From Allomyces macrogynus ATCC 38327 (lineage: Eukaryota > Blastocladiomycota > Blastocladiomycetes > Blastocladiales > Blastocladiaceae), in assembly GCA_000151295.1 (NCBI GenBank), contig GG745332.1, positions 634,792 through 698,791 on the forward strand: a DNA stretch of 64,000 nt, read 5' to 3'. This document shows positions 21,573 to 31,643 of the stretch, in pieces (the first letter of the stretch is position 1; every line of letters starts with the position of its first letter). The notes below the pieces were generated by a model. That model was not told the origin of the DNA, made no database searches, and was given only the letters and a program-made list of their open reading frames with translations. A program made the position numbers and the translations under genes.

Positions 21573-23772
21573 TTATTCAACCTCGTCGCCAAACGACAGC
21601 ACCGCCAGTGTCCGTTTGCGCTTCTTGCCGCTGCTGCTGCCGCCGCCGCCGCCGCTCGCGCCGGTGGTGGGTGCTGTCCCTGCACCTCCTCCCCCGCCTG
21701 GCACCACGCGTCGCGGCCGAAACTTGATCGCGACTCGGCCCGCAGGCGGTCCCGCATTTGCAGTCGCAAACGACTTCGACATCGCGCTCATCGATGCGCT
21801 TGTACTCTGCGTCGCGCGCCTGCGCCATCCTCAGCCGGACCCGTGCCGCGTCCTCGATCCCCGCGCCATCCTCATCGACGACCGCGTCACCCACAATCAC
21901 TGGCGCGTCTTCATCACCAGCGGCAACTTGCCCGACGCGCGCCGCGACCGCCGCACCAAAAATCAAGTCAAACACCTCCTGCGGCGGCCGCATACCCACC
22001 GCGAGCGGGTCCATGGCCGCGTCCTCGTCCCGTGCCTGCGGAGGTGGTTGTGAACGCGGCGGCTGCAACATCCCGGAGCCCCAACCAGACTGCGCAAGCA
22101 TCTCGCGCATCGTCGCGTCGCTCAACAGCTCGTCCACCGGCGCGTCAGCGCGCGATTCGGCCATGGTCGTTGCAGGTCCCTCGGACGCGGGTGCGCCCGT
22201 CGGGTGCGGATTCTGCACGCCGAACCGCTTGCACAGCAGTCGCGTCGGGTAAAACGTGTGCACCGAGCGCGTCAATTGGCCAAACTGGCCCATGGCCGCG
22301 GCCTGCTCGGCAGTCGTGCGCGAGTCCTCGACAGGTTGCACGCGAACCTCTTGCGCTTCACCTACCTGCACGTGGCTCGACGTGAACTTGGACGCGAGTA
22401 GCGAGGGGAAGGCAGGTGGCGGAGCTGGCGGTGGGACCGCAGCGGGTAGTGGTGAGGGCGGGCGCGGGGGTGGGGGTGGGATAGGGGCTACGGTGGTCGG
22501 TGGAGCCGAGGGCGCCAGACGGTGTGGGAACGATGGTACGGGAGGCGGCGGAGCGCCCGTGCGGTCGAGCCGCAGAATGGGAGGGTTGGGTTTCCAACCG
22601 AGGGGAACGGGCGGGGGCACAAACATGGAGCCGAGCACGGCACCGCGTTCCTGCAAAATGAAACCGTCGAGCGGAGCACGGCCGTCCGTGCACCGGTCGT
22701 AACCCGCCGTGCGCGGCACGGGTGTTGCTGCGGCTGGCAGGGCCAGCATGCGCGTGCGTTGCTGCTGGTGCAGTCGCTTGCGCAACATGCGTTCATGGTC
22801 GGACCCGCGGCCCTTGCCTTCGAGAACGGCGGCCATTTCCGACCGGATCGCGGCTCCGTCGTCAAATACGTCGACCTCCTCGTCCGGGTCGTCGTCCTCG
22901 TTGAGCACGCCGACACCGATCCCACTGCTTGGACCCGGGCCCGTGCGTAGTCGCTTCGTGACCGGTGGGTCATCGCATGGGGTCGCCGAATAGCCCGCGG
23001 GCGCGGCGCCAAGCCCACGGCGATCGGTTTTGGGCGCCAGATACCACGGGTCGAGTTGCCGCGTCGGGAGCAATGACGGGTAGCCGAGCTTGCGCGCTAA
23101 CCGGTCGCCAATCGAGTCGGGTCGGGTTGCCGGGACGGCAAACAGGCTGGTCAAGTCGTTGGCGTCCGATGTGCCAGGAAGAAGAGTGGGGCTTGGTGCT
23201 TGCCCAATCGCTTGAAGCTGTTTGCCATCCATCGCGTCCTGGATGAGCAGTGCGCAATGATCATGGTCAGAACCTGTAAAGAACGGCAAATCATGTACTC
23301 AAGAGAACGCTTACCTCGAGGTCTTCTTCATCCATAAAGTCTTCGGGCCGCATCGCCTTGCGCTCGGCGCGCGTGGTGCGCGACGAGGAAAACGTGCCCG
23401 GCATCCATCCTATCCGTACGCCCAATCGTCAATCTCCACCACCAGATCCAACTCTTGCTGGGAGAAGCAAGGCACGCGCACCTTCTTTACTGCCCACTGT
23501 GTTGAAGTATCCTGCCGAGAAACCACCCTTGAAGGCCCCATGCAGCCGCTTGCGCCCTTGATCGTCGGTCACCTGTGCACAGCGCGCACGCGTGATGAGG
23601 ATCGCGTTCGTTTGATTGTCTACCAGAGGCCATGACGCTCGGACCTGACCTCCTGCTTCCAGACGGGCACATAGCTCGCCTGCTTGCCGCGGCGCGCATC
23701 GAACGCGAGTTGGTCGGCGCTCACGGCGAGCGGCGTGCCGACCGAGACATAGTCGCCGGCGCGGTCGGCCAT
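21573..23772 (-). CDS. GPATCH1: GPATCH1/TOUGH-type spliceosome-associated protein
   Basis: Nuclear RNA-processing factor linked to late spliceosomes; absent from budding yeast. Exons: 23772-23650, 23572-23482, 23409-23315, 23238 onward; introns 77, 72 and 76 bp. The first intron uses GTCAGG as donor, chosen because it restores [20 protein letters not shown], the conserved family start. Exons 2-3 give [20 protein letters not shown] and [11 protein letters not shown], diagnostic of the DUF1604 region. In exon 4, [12 protein letters not shown] corresponds to the beginning of the G-patch, but the glycine cluster that defines a G-patch is not recognisable. Later [12 protein letters not shown] and YKRIDERD match the C-terminal region of the family. 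The exon 4 frame stops at 21577 after an unlikely Arg-rich run. A frame shifted from about 21790 gives [17 protein letters not shown] ending at 21573, a more credible C-terminus, so a small intron or frameshift is probably missed near 21800. Confidence 0.85.
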
Positions 23773-24057
23773 GGCGGTTGCGGGTCGCTGTCGGTAGTTG
23801 CTGGCTGGTGCTGGTTCAATCTCTTCGGATCGATTGCAGCTCGCCAACGATCTGAAGATGAGCACGCCTTTCGAGCAGACAGAAGTGGTTGATGCATTGG
23901 CACGTGCTCGCAGGTCATCCCTGACAATTTTCCATCGACAGAATCGGTCCCGAACAAACACCACCAAACCGGTCCCTCCCCGCTCCCGTCGCGTTCTCTC
24001 TCCTCAAAGCCGACCGTGCTTGGACCGACGCGTTACTCGACAGCCTTCAGCTTCACG
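23773..24057. promoter_or_regulatory. Divergent promoter region GPATCH1/SOD2
   Basis: 285 bp separate the two start codons. The region must serve both genes. No TATA box or stress-response element could be assigned with confidence. Confidence 0.5.
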
Positions 24058-25104
24058 ATGCTCGCTACGACCCTTCGCACCACCGCGACGCGTTCGATCG
24101 CGACGCGTGCCACTGCCGTGGCTGTGCGCACCAAGTACACGCTCCCCGACCTCCGTATGTTTTCCAGCACGCGAATGAAGACCATCGACACTCCACGATG
24201 GGCGGCGGAGAGAGTGAAATGAGCCACCGAGATTGTAACACGCGACAGAGGACTGACGACCACGCGCTGCCCAACTTGCATCGATTGAACAGCGTACGAC
24301 TACAACGCGCTCGAGCCCGTCGTTTCGGTACGATTCTTGCTCTACTATGTCCTCCCGACCACGAAATATCTGTTGCTGACGCGCTCCCACTGCTGAATTC
24401 CATCGACCAGGCCGAGATCATGCGCCTGCACCACTCCAAGCACCACCAGACCTACGTGACCAACCTGAACATGCTCGAGGAGAAGCTTGTTGACGCGCAG
24501 GCCAAGAAGGACATCAACACCGAGCTCGCACTCCTCGGCGGGCTCAAGTTCAACGGCGGGGGTCACATCAACCACACCATCTTCTGGACCAACCTGTGCT
24601 CGCCCAAGGACTTTGATCTGCCGCAGGGTACGTGGTTCGCGACGCGTCCATTTGTTCTTGTCTTGCGTGCTTACTTTTCCCGCAACTTGTCGATTCTCAG
24701 GTGAGCTTCTGACGGCGATCAACCGCGACTTTGGCTCGCTCGAGACGCTCGTGTCCAAGTTCAACACGGCCACCGTGGCCGTGCAGGGGTCCGGCTGGGG
24801 CTGGATCGGCCTGAACAAGGAGACGCAGAAGTTGCAGATTGCGACGACGGCTAACCAGGACCCGCTCCAGGCCACGACCGGTCTGATCCCACTCCTTGGT
24901 GTCGACGTTTGGGTACGATTCGAATTATGGCGAACTGACGCGACGCACAGCTCGACCGTGTGCCTGACCACCGCTTTGTGCCGTTGCTAGGAACACGCCT
25001 ATTACCTCGACTACAAGAACGCGCGCCCCGACTACCTCAAGGCCATTTGGGGCGTCGTCAACTGGAAGAACGTGGCCGAGCGCTACCAGGCCGCCAAGAA
25101 CTAA
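24058..25104 (+). CDS. SOD2: Mitochondrial manganese superoxide dismutase
   Basis: Converts superoxide to hydrogen peroxide and oxygen in the mitochondrial matrix. Five exons: 24058-24154, 24293-24327, 24411-24627, 24701-24912, 24991-25104; introns 138, 83, 73 and 78 bp, all GT-AG. The product is 224 residues. The first ~28 residues ([20 protein letters not shown]) are a basic, Ser/Thr/Ala-rich presequence. Mature protein starts near [20 protein letters not shown]. Metal ligands are in [11 protein letters not shown] (His), [14 protein letters not shown] (His) and [15 protein letters not shown] (Asp and His). The 35-nt second exon is needed to make [12 protein letters not shown]. The C-terminus [14 protein letters not shown] is standard. 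Reading straight through intron 2 gives a false open frame starting at 24198. Confidence 0.97.
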
Positions 25105-25343
25105 ACTGTCGTCGCTTCGCCAGTTTTTGTGAGGGGGTTCTGATTGTAGTGCGCGTCGGCTCGATGGCGCAGTGGTCATTGTCCAGAGGAGGGGCAGAAT
25201 GCAAATCGATTTTGTGATCCACACGCAAACCGAGCTGAGACTGTGCGTGCCAAGGCGATGCCAAACAAGGACAGTAACCAAAAGCATCCGTTCAGTCTCG
25301 ACTGTTAGATTCCAGCTTCAACAAAAAAGAATCAAAACACGCA
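25105..25343. other. Convergent 3' intergenic region SOD2/SNRNP27
   Basis: 239 bp holding the two 3' UTRs. No other feature seen. Confidence 0.5.
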
Positions 25344-26025
25344 CTACATCCGCTTGGGCGAGAGCGGGCGATTGAACCCGCCCTTCCTGTTCATATATTG
25401 TCGGTACTCGCGCGGATTTTGCACTCGAGCCTCGGACACGTCGGCGTGCTTCTTTTCCTACAGAGCGCAACGAGGAAAGGGTCAGCACTTCCATTTCGCG
25501 ATCCTGGACAACGGATCGACGTACCTTGGTCGTCTCGAACCCGCCAAACCCCATCAACCGGCGCATCTGCTCCTCCTGGTCGAGTTCCTCCATATTCTCC
25601 GGCACCTCGGGTGCGGCCGGTTCCGTCACTGCCGCCTTCGTCTCCTCCTCCTCCACCTTCTTCTCCTTTGCTCCATTCTCGTCCTTGGCCTCATCGTCGC
25701 GCTGCCTCCGTGGCGACCGCGACCGGTCCCTTCCACGACGGTCCCGCTCGCGGTTGCGACTACGACTGCGTTCCCTGCGTTCCCGACGCTCGCGCTCAAG
25801 TTCGCGTGCGCGCCGGATCACTTCGGCGCGGTCAATCACGCGGCCGAACTCGTCGTATTGCGGAGCGCCGTCGTCCGCAGCGGAAGAGGAGGGGCGTGCG
25901 CGGTCGTAGTCGTCGGTCCGGCGCGGCGGGTAGTCGCGGTCGCGTGAACTGCGACCATAATCGCGCGAGGACCGGGAGGGTGGGGGCGCGGGGGCCGAGC
26001 GGCGGTCGCGGCGGCGGTAGTCCAT
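25344..26025 (-). CDS. SNRNP27: U4/U6.U5 tri-snRNP 27 kDa protein
   Basis: Component of the tri-snRNP in pre-mRNA splicing, nuclear. Exons 26025-25525 (167 codons) and 25457-25344 (37 codons plus stop), intron 67 bp with GTACGT donor, giving 204 residues. The N-terminal half is Arg/Asp/Ser-rich (MDYRRRDRRSAPAPPPSRSS, ERSRSRNRERDRRGRDRSRS), as in the family. The diagnostic C-terminal domain begins EEQMRRLMGFGGFETTK in exon 1. It continues after the splice as EKKHADVSEARVQNPREYRQ and YMNRKGGFNRPLSPKRM. The splice is therefore fixed by the conserved domain. Reading through the intron gives an unrelated tail and a longer upstream start at 26331; both are rejected. Confidence 0.93.
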
Positions 26026-26422
26026 GCTGCGCGGGGGTGGAGAGTCGTGTACGGCGGGATGGGGGAGTTGGGTCTTGTCGTTGCTGCCGTTCGACGACGA
26101 TTTTGTTGCCTTGGTTGGAGTGAAGACGACAGGAGTGACATGGTCTTGGTTTGATTCGAATGCGGGTGAGCGGGCTGTCAGGACCATCAGCTCTGGGAAA
26201 CTGGCTGGCTGCACTGTTGCTTCTGCTTTCGGGACTCTCTTCCGCACGTTCAACTTGCCACGCGCGCTCAGTCGCCGAAAACGCGTGCGATGACACAGGA
26301 TACGATGAATATATTCAATGAGAAGCGACACGAGATGCGCCCCCTTCCCTCATCCACTCCGCCGCGCGCGGTAGCGACGCACTTCCACACGCTCGGCCCG
26401 CACCCGACGCGCCCAACCGCGC
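26026..26422. other. Intergenic region SNRNP27 5' / RPN11 3'
   Basis: 397 bp; should contain the SNRNP27 promoter and the RPN11 3' UTR. No further structure recognised. Confidence 0.5.
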
Positions 26423-27653
26423 TCAAAACGCGACTGAATCCAGCATCGTGCCGAGCATCTGAACAATGTTATCCGACATGAGCTCGTCGACCTTTTCCTC
26501 AAGGTGCCGCTTCGGGTCCTGCTTGCCGACATGCCGTGTGGCCAGCTGCTGTTCCGACAACCCCTGTTCTTCCTGAACCGACTTGTTGTACAAGTCGGCC
26601 AAGTGCAGCAACGACTTGACCGCATCGGCGTTCTTGGTCGCGTGCTGCGCAACGTCATCGAGCACAAGCCCGGCCGTCCAGTCGCGCTTGTGCAGGTTCA
26701 TGAGCATTTGGTTTTCGAGGTCGTTTTTCCGGTAGTTGATGGCGATCGAGTAGTAGTGCCGGTTGAGCCCGTGGATCAGCGCCTGGATCGACGGCTTGTT
26801 CAAGTGGCCAATGTTGGAGGTCGTCTGCCGCGGCTCCTGGTTCATCATGGTCATTTGCGGGTTGATCGTGCGGAACGCGTCGATCACGACTTTGCCCTTG
26901 ACCGACTGGATCGGGTCGACGACGACGGCGACGGCGCGCTGGTTGAGGGCTTCAAAGGACTGGTGGCCGGAGAGGAGCGGGTCAGATGCGCGAATGCGGT
27001 TGGCAGCGAGTTAAAGAAGGCACGCACGCACCTGCTGCGTGTTCACGTCGACACTGGACAGCCAGCACCCGAACCCTGGATGCGAGTGGTACCACCCAAC
27101 GACCATCTCTGGCCTAATCGTAATGCGCAAACGCATCAGTTGCGCCGTCCTTCGAGCACGGCGTAAAAAGGCGGCTCGCGATCACTTACCGGCCCGTCTG
27201 CTTGAGCATGTCCAACATCTTGGTCTGGAAAACGGGGTCGACGGCCTCAACAGACACGCCCGTTCCGCTTTGCGGCATGGCAAACACGTCGATGACGCGC
27301 ACCGTGTAGTCGTCGACAAACTCGCCGAGCATAAGGCCCATGACCTCCATCGGGACACCCGCGCGGCCTGGATTAGGTAAGATGCGCGTCAGATTCGTGG
27401 AATTCGAGCAAACGCCATCGGCAGGCGCGCGAGAATGGTACCGTGCTTGAGCATCTGGAATTACGGTGGTACGTGTCGCCAAATCGTCAGTTGTCGTTCG
27501 CGAATTCGTGTGCTGATCCGCGGGAATATCGCTTACCTTGAGCAGTGCCAGTGACGAGATATGAACGACTTCGGCCGTGTCCATGGTCGGCACGTCCATG
27601 CCCGGCTGCATCTGCGGGCCGCCCATGCCAAACTGCGCGGCCATTCGCTCCAT
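26423..27653 (-). CDS. RPN11: 26S proteasome lid deubiquitinase Rpn11/PSMD14
   Basis: Zn-dependent JAMM isopeptidase that removes ubiquitin chains from substrates at the proteasome. Five exons: 27653-27537, 27454-27442, 27367-27190, 27113-27032, 26959-26423; introns 82, 74, 76 and 72 bp. The product is 308 residues, the family length. Exon 2 is a 13-nt microexon that supplies MLKHG in the conserved stretch [24 protein letters not shown] elements: the catalytic Glu in [11 protein letters not shown], the His and Asp zinc ligands in [18 protein letters not shown], and [20 protein letters not shown]. The C-terminus ([20 protein letters not shown] to SVAF) is the usual helical tail. The start [12 protein letters not shown] at 27653 matches the family; an in-frame extension to 27803 is dropped. 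Confidence 0.97.
27442..27454 (-). other. 13-nt microexon of RPN11
   Basis: Sequence ATGCTCAAGCACG, flanked on the minus strand by TTCCAG upstream and GTACCA downstream. It encodes MLKH plus the first base of a Gly codon, completing the MLKHGR motif that is near-invariant in Rpn11. Skipping it would both delete the motif and shift the frame. Confidence 0.9.
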
Positions 27654-28631
27654 CTTGGGGGTTCGTGTTGTGCTTGAGGGAGTGGACGCGGTGCGGTCGG
27701 TCCAGAGCGTCGTAGTGCGGCTGTGGTCGCGCCGCTGGGTGTCGTTCGTTGGTTGTCGTTGATGGTTATTTTGCTTGCTCGAGCTGGCGGACGACATGAT
27801 CAAGCGGAAGCGCGTTCGTCACGTCGCGCTGTTGTCAATGATGGCCGTGACAGGCCTTTGACTCGACCGCGGCTGGCCGGCGTTTGCGCCGAGTTTGTGT
27901 GCTCGTTTTGGCGCTGCCACTGCATGTTTGGGACTTCGTTTTTGGACGTTGGACCTGTGGGTGCACCTGTGTTGCACAGCGTTGCACACACACGCTGGCC
28001 GGCCCCTCCGCCTCCGAACCTCGGCTCGCCATCGGCTGCTCCACCAACGCAACTTCCAGCTCCCGTACTGCCCGATAGAACCGTCCAGGACACTGGCAAC
28101 TGCCCGCATTCGCAGCGCCGAGGCCATTCCAGCACTGCCCGACGTGCTGCAAGCTCGACTGGGATCCTCGTCAAGTCGCCAACCTTGCCACTGCATCCGT
28201 CCAGCACGCTCGGCCCCTGCGCAACGAGTCTGAGACTCGGTGCCAAGCGCAACGAGGTGCGTGACCCTCTCCACCCTGTCCCGGGGTTATGCCATGGCGG
28301 AACTGGCGTGGGGACGGGATCGGGGGTTGGGCGGCGCAGTTTGTCCTGGCAACATTGTGGTTGAAGTAGATGGTGGTGGGTTGCGTGAGCCAATGCCGAC
28401 CATCGAGCCGACCCGACCCAAGTCCCTGCTCCTCCAAGCGCCGCAGGGCCCGCTCGTGCTCTCATTTCGTTCCGCGAGCCGAATCCTCACCGTCGTTCTC
28501 GGCTCGCCCTCGCAGCTTGCCGCCATAGACTACTAGATCGCCACTGCTCGTTTTTCGCGCCGCTGCTCGTTCTTCGCGCCTCTCCTCGCGTCCTACTCTT
28601 TTGCTCCACCGTCACCCGCACCGCGACCACG
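27654..28631. promoter_or_regulatory. Divergent intergenic region RPN11/SHO1
   Basis: 978 bp between two start codons. Open frames up to 221 codons occur on both strands but overlap each other and show no motif. The last 100 bp before SHO1 are pyrimidine-rich. No PACE-like proteasome element was recognised. Confidence 0.45.
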
Positions 28632-29723
28632 ATGCCATCTCCCGTCCTGGCCCTTCTCGGGTCGAGGTTCATCCTGGGCACGTCCTTCGTGTACCTGCTC
28701 GGGTGGATCCTGGCCATTGTCGGATGGAGCGACCTGTCGAGCGCCAACGTCTCGATTGCCGGACTCGTGTGGTTTTCGCTCGTGCTCGCCATTTTCCTCT
28801 GGCTCGCGATCCTGGGCCTTGCCGCGGGATCGGCCCTGCACGCCGGCTCCTACCGCGCGACCCTCTCGCACCTGGTCCTGCTGGACCTCGTCATGACCGC
28901 GTGGTGCGCCGACAACCTGATCGTCTTCATGAACCAGACGTCGGAGACGGTCGTGGCCAAGGCCGCCGCATCCGCCGCAGGGATCACCGACGCACTGAAC
29001 TTCGCCACCGCCGGGTCGGTCCTGCTCATGATGGCACAGACCCTGCTCGTCCTCTACCTGACGGCCGAATCGTCGTCGGCCGTCGTGGCCTTTCTCGAAA
29101 AATGGGACGCACAGGAGGTTGCCGAGGACCGCGCCGCGCGCCGGAAACTCGTGCAGTCCGTGTACTACCCGCCGGCGCCGCAACTCCCGCCGGTGCTGCC
29201 GGGCGTTTCGCCCATGACGTTCCCGATGCCCACATCCACGACCGTGCCGTCCATGTACCTGTCCCCGGCCGCCGCCGAGAGCGCACCGCCCGTGCCCAAC
29301 ATTGGTGCGCCCGGGTCGCTACAAATGCCCACGCCCGACGCGCTCTCGCTCGCGTTGCCAATGGCCGCGGTCGCCGCGACGCAGCAGCAGCGGCAGCAGC
29401 AGGAGCAGCAACAACAGCAGCAGGCTGCGGCTGCTGCTGCCGCCGCCGCACAGCCGACCTACGCCCAGCCCGCGGCGCCCGCCGAGGCAGCGATCCCGGA
29501 CTCGGCCGTGAACGACGATGAGTCGGACTTGCCGGCGTTCACGTACCGCGCGCAGGCACTGTTTGCGTACACGGCGAGCCCGGACGACCCGCAGGAGATT
29601 TCGTTCAAGAAGGACGAGATCTTGGAAATTGCCAACCCTCATGGCAACCGGTGGTGGCAGGCGCGCAACGCGCAGGGGCAGGTTGGGATCGCGCCGAGTA
29701 ATTACCTCAAGCTGCTACAGTAG
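28632..29723 (+). CDS. SHO1: Sho1-type osmosensor: four TM helices plus SH3 domain
   Basis: Plasma-membrane sensor/adaptor of the HOG-type osmotic-stress MAPK branch; the SH3 domain recruits a Pbs2-like MAPKK. Single exon, 363 residues, near the yeast length of 367. Four hydrophobic segments are seen: about 10-31, 39-60, 70-92 and 115-148, with short loops as in Sho1. The linker is Pro-rich and contains a Gln/Ala-rich tract (residues 253-280: [14 protein letters not shown] followed by nine Ala). The SH3 domain is at 303-363: [50 protein letters not shown], with the ALYDY-like, WW and PSNY elements all present. Intact; identification is strong from architecture and SH3 placement. Confidence 0.92.
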   Translation: MPSPVLALLGSRFILGTSFVYLLGWILAIVGWSDLSSANVSIAGLVWFSLVLAIFLWLAILGLAAGSALHAGSYRATLSHLVLLDLVMTAWCADNLIVFMNQTSETVVAKAAASAAGITDALNFATAGSVLLMMAQTLLVLYLTAESSSAVVAFLEKWDAQEVAEDRAARRKLVQSVYYPPAPQLPPVLPGVSPMTFPMPTSTTVPSMYLSPAAAESAPPVPNIGAPGSLQMPTPDALSLALPMAAVAATQQQRQQQEQQQQQQAAAAAAAAAQPTYAQPAAPAEAAIPDSAVNDDESDLPAFTYRAQALFAYTASPDDPQEISFKKDEILEIANPHGNRWWQARNAQGQVGIAPSNYLKLLQ

Positions 29724-29994
29724 ATGACGGGCGGTGGGTGGAGCGGGTCGGTTTTTGTCGTCAGCCATTTTGTGTTCTTTGGCGCGGGGAGGGCCCGTGA
29801 TAGGTCGCGTCGACGAGTATCGGGTGCCCTCCCATATTACCTTTTGGCATGGACAATTTTGTACGGTTTGGAGAGTTGGTTTTTGAGCAAGTGGCGGCTT
29901 GATTGTGAAGGGAATAGAGACACTGTTTTCTCGTTGCAAACTCTCTCGCTTCGTGTTTTGGCAACCCAGAACTGACACGCAATTAACGCTACAT
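29724..29994. other. Convergent 3' intergenic region SHO1/PHO13
   Basis: 271 bp, richer in A/T than the genes, consistent with two 3' UTRs and polyadenylation signals. Confidence 0.5.
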
Positions 29995-31293
29995 CTATGG
30001 AATATGCTGCAACTCGCCCAGCGACGCCATATAATAGTGAGGCATAATCGCATTCTGCGAGAGCAGTGCCTCCTCGGTCGTGACGCCCGACAGCACAAGC
30101 AACGTCTGGCACCCGCCGTTCAACCCAAACCTCACGTCCGTATCGAGCCGGTCGCCGACCATGCACGTGCGTGTTGGATCGAGCCCGTGCACGCGCACAA
30201 TCACGTCGAGCATGGTCGCGTTCGGTTTGCCAATGACGCGCGGCGCGCGGCCGGTGGATGCGACGAGCGGGCTGTACATAGCGCCGCAAGCTAGATGCGA
30301 GAATGCGATGTCAGCGAGCGTGAAAACAGGGTGGAGAAGGAAGAAAGGATGCGAGTGAACGGACCGGGAAAGGTGCGGCCGCCAACGGGGTCGCACACGT
30401 CCGGGTTCGTGGCGAGGAAGAGCGTATCGGGGTTGCAGGTGAGGTACGTGTGCGCCTTGGCGAGCTTGGTGTAGTTCAGATAGCCGTCAAAACCGCAAAC
30501 CACGGCGCCAATCTGCAACGTCGTCAATCGCCGGTCAGAGCACGAAATCTGCGACTGATCAGTCGACGATAGGGTGAGCGCACCCGAGGATCCGGCTGGA
30601 TGGCAGCCAAGTCATCCATGCCCGTGAATGGCACGCCCGTGTCTTCCTATAGAGAGAAACAAGAGGGATTAACATTCAGAGCGCGACGGTCACATTTGGA
30701 GCTTCAACACGTCACGACACTGAATGAATCGTACCAGACCACACGCTTGGAATCCTTTCGCCGTCAGCTCGTCGACAACGCCCTGTTGCCCCACAACGTA
30801 GACCAACTTGTCTTTCGGGAAATTGATTGACGTCAAGTAACACGCGGTCGCGTACGCAGCACCGACAATGTCGTCGGGCGTCGCGCCGTACAGCCCGAGC
30901 GACTCGAGTTTTTGCACGTAGGACGCGCGCGACTTGGTGGAGTTGTTGGTCACGAAAATGAGCCGCTTTCCTGGACAATTCAAATCGACGCGATTTAGAC
31001 CAAATTCCGAGACCCTGGTCCCGGCACTCGACCACAAGTTGAGATGACCAACCGAGAGCACGAAGACGAGCAAGAGCGCGGTCAACTCCCGGAACGAGCT
31101 TGCTGCCCTGCCAGAGCACGCCGTCCATGTCGAGCAGGAACGTGTCGAATTGGTCGACGAGGGCGCGGTATTGGTCGGGCGTCGAGAGCAGCTGCCGCAT
31201 CATGATGCCGGCTGATCCCGGGGTCGTATGAGCGGGAACATCATCAGCGTCGAGCATGCTTCCGGTTCCATTGCATCGTGTCTTGTCGGACAT
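29995..31293 (-). CDS. PHO13: HAD-superfamily phosphatase (4-nitrophenyl/phosphoglycolate phosphatase type)
   Basis: Family members dephosphorylate 2-phosphoglycolate and other metabolic side products in the cytosol. Five exons: 31293-31053, 30970-30735, 30646-30584, 30512-30365, 30290-29995; introns 82, 88, 71 and 74 bp. The product is 327 residues. HAD motif I is FDTFLLDMDGVLWQGSKLVP with the nucleophile Asp; motif II is KRLIFVTNNSTKSRASYVQK. The cap region contains GAVVCGFDGYLNYTKLAKAH and FLATNPD. Motif III Lys is in RAPRVIGKPNATM and motif IV in CMVGDRLDTDVRFG. The first donor is GTTGGT, chosen because it joins RALG to KRLIF exactly as in homologues. The N-terminus is about 25 residues longer than usual; MMRQLLSTPDQ at 31203 is an alternative start. 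Confidence 0.92.
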
Positions 31294-31643
31294 TTGTGTC
31301 TGGTGCTGGTCAATGGTGGTTTGTTCACAAACAAGTGGGAGTCGGCGGCTCTTGCTCGCTTAAACAGTGCGTTGTGCAAGCCATCCCCGTGCTGAGCCAC
31401 AGCGTGGCTTGGTGATCAACACAACCGTCAACAAGCGGCCAACAACAACCACTCCGCCAACGACCTCAATCACAATTTGCTTCCTCCATTGCCCAGCACC
31501 TCTCTCGCCAATCCGTCTCCAAGTGCCCGCATCGCAGCATTCTAGCCAACTACTCTCGCCAGCTTTTGCTCGCCCGCCGCCCCGCTGCCCGTTCGCTTGG
31601 CGAGCGCACCGCACCCAACCCACCTTTGATCAGCCAACCCACC
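31294..31643. promoter_or_regulatory. Divergent promoter region PHO13 / mitochondrial IF-2
   Basis: 350 bp between start codons. The 150 bp before the IF-2 start is pyrimidine-rich. No specific element assigned. Confidence 0.5.

Noticed and set aside
25355..25385. Short hairpin-like sequence (GAGCGGGCGATTGAACCCGCCC) near SNRNP27 considered as a tRNA T-arm
   Set aside because: It is part of the SNRNP27 coding sequence (FNRPLSPKR), and no acceptor or anticodon arms can be drawn.
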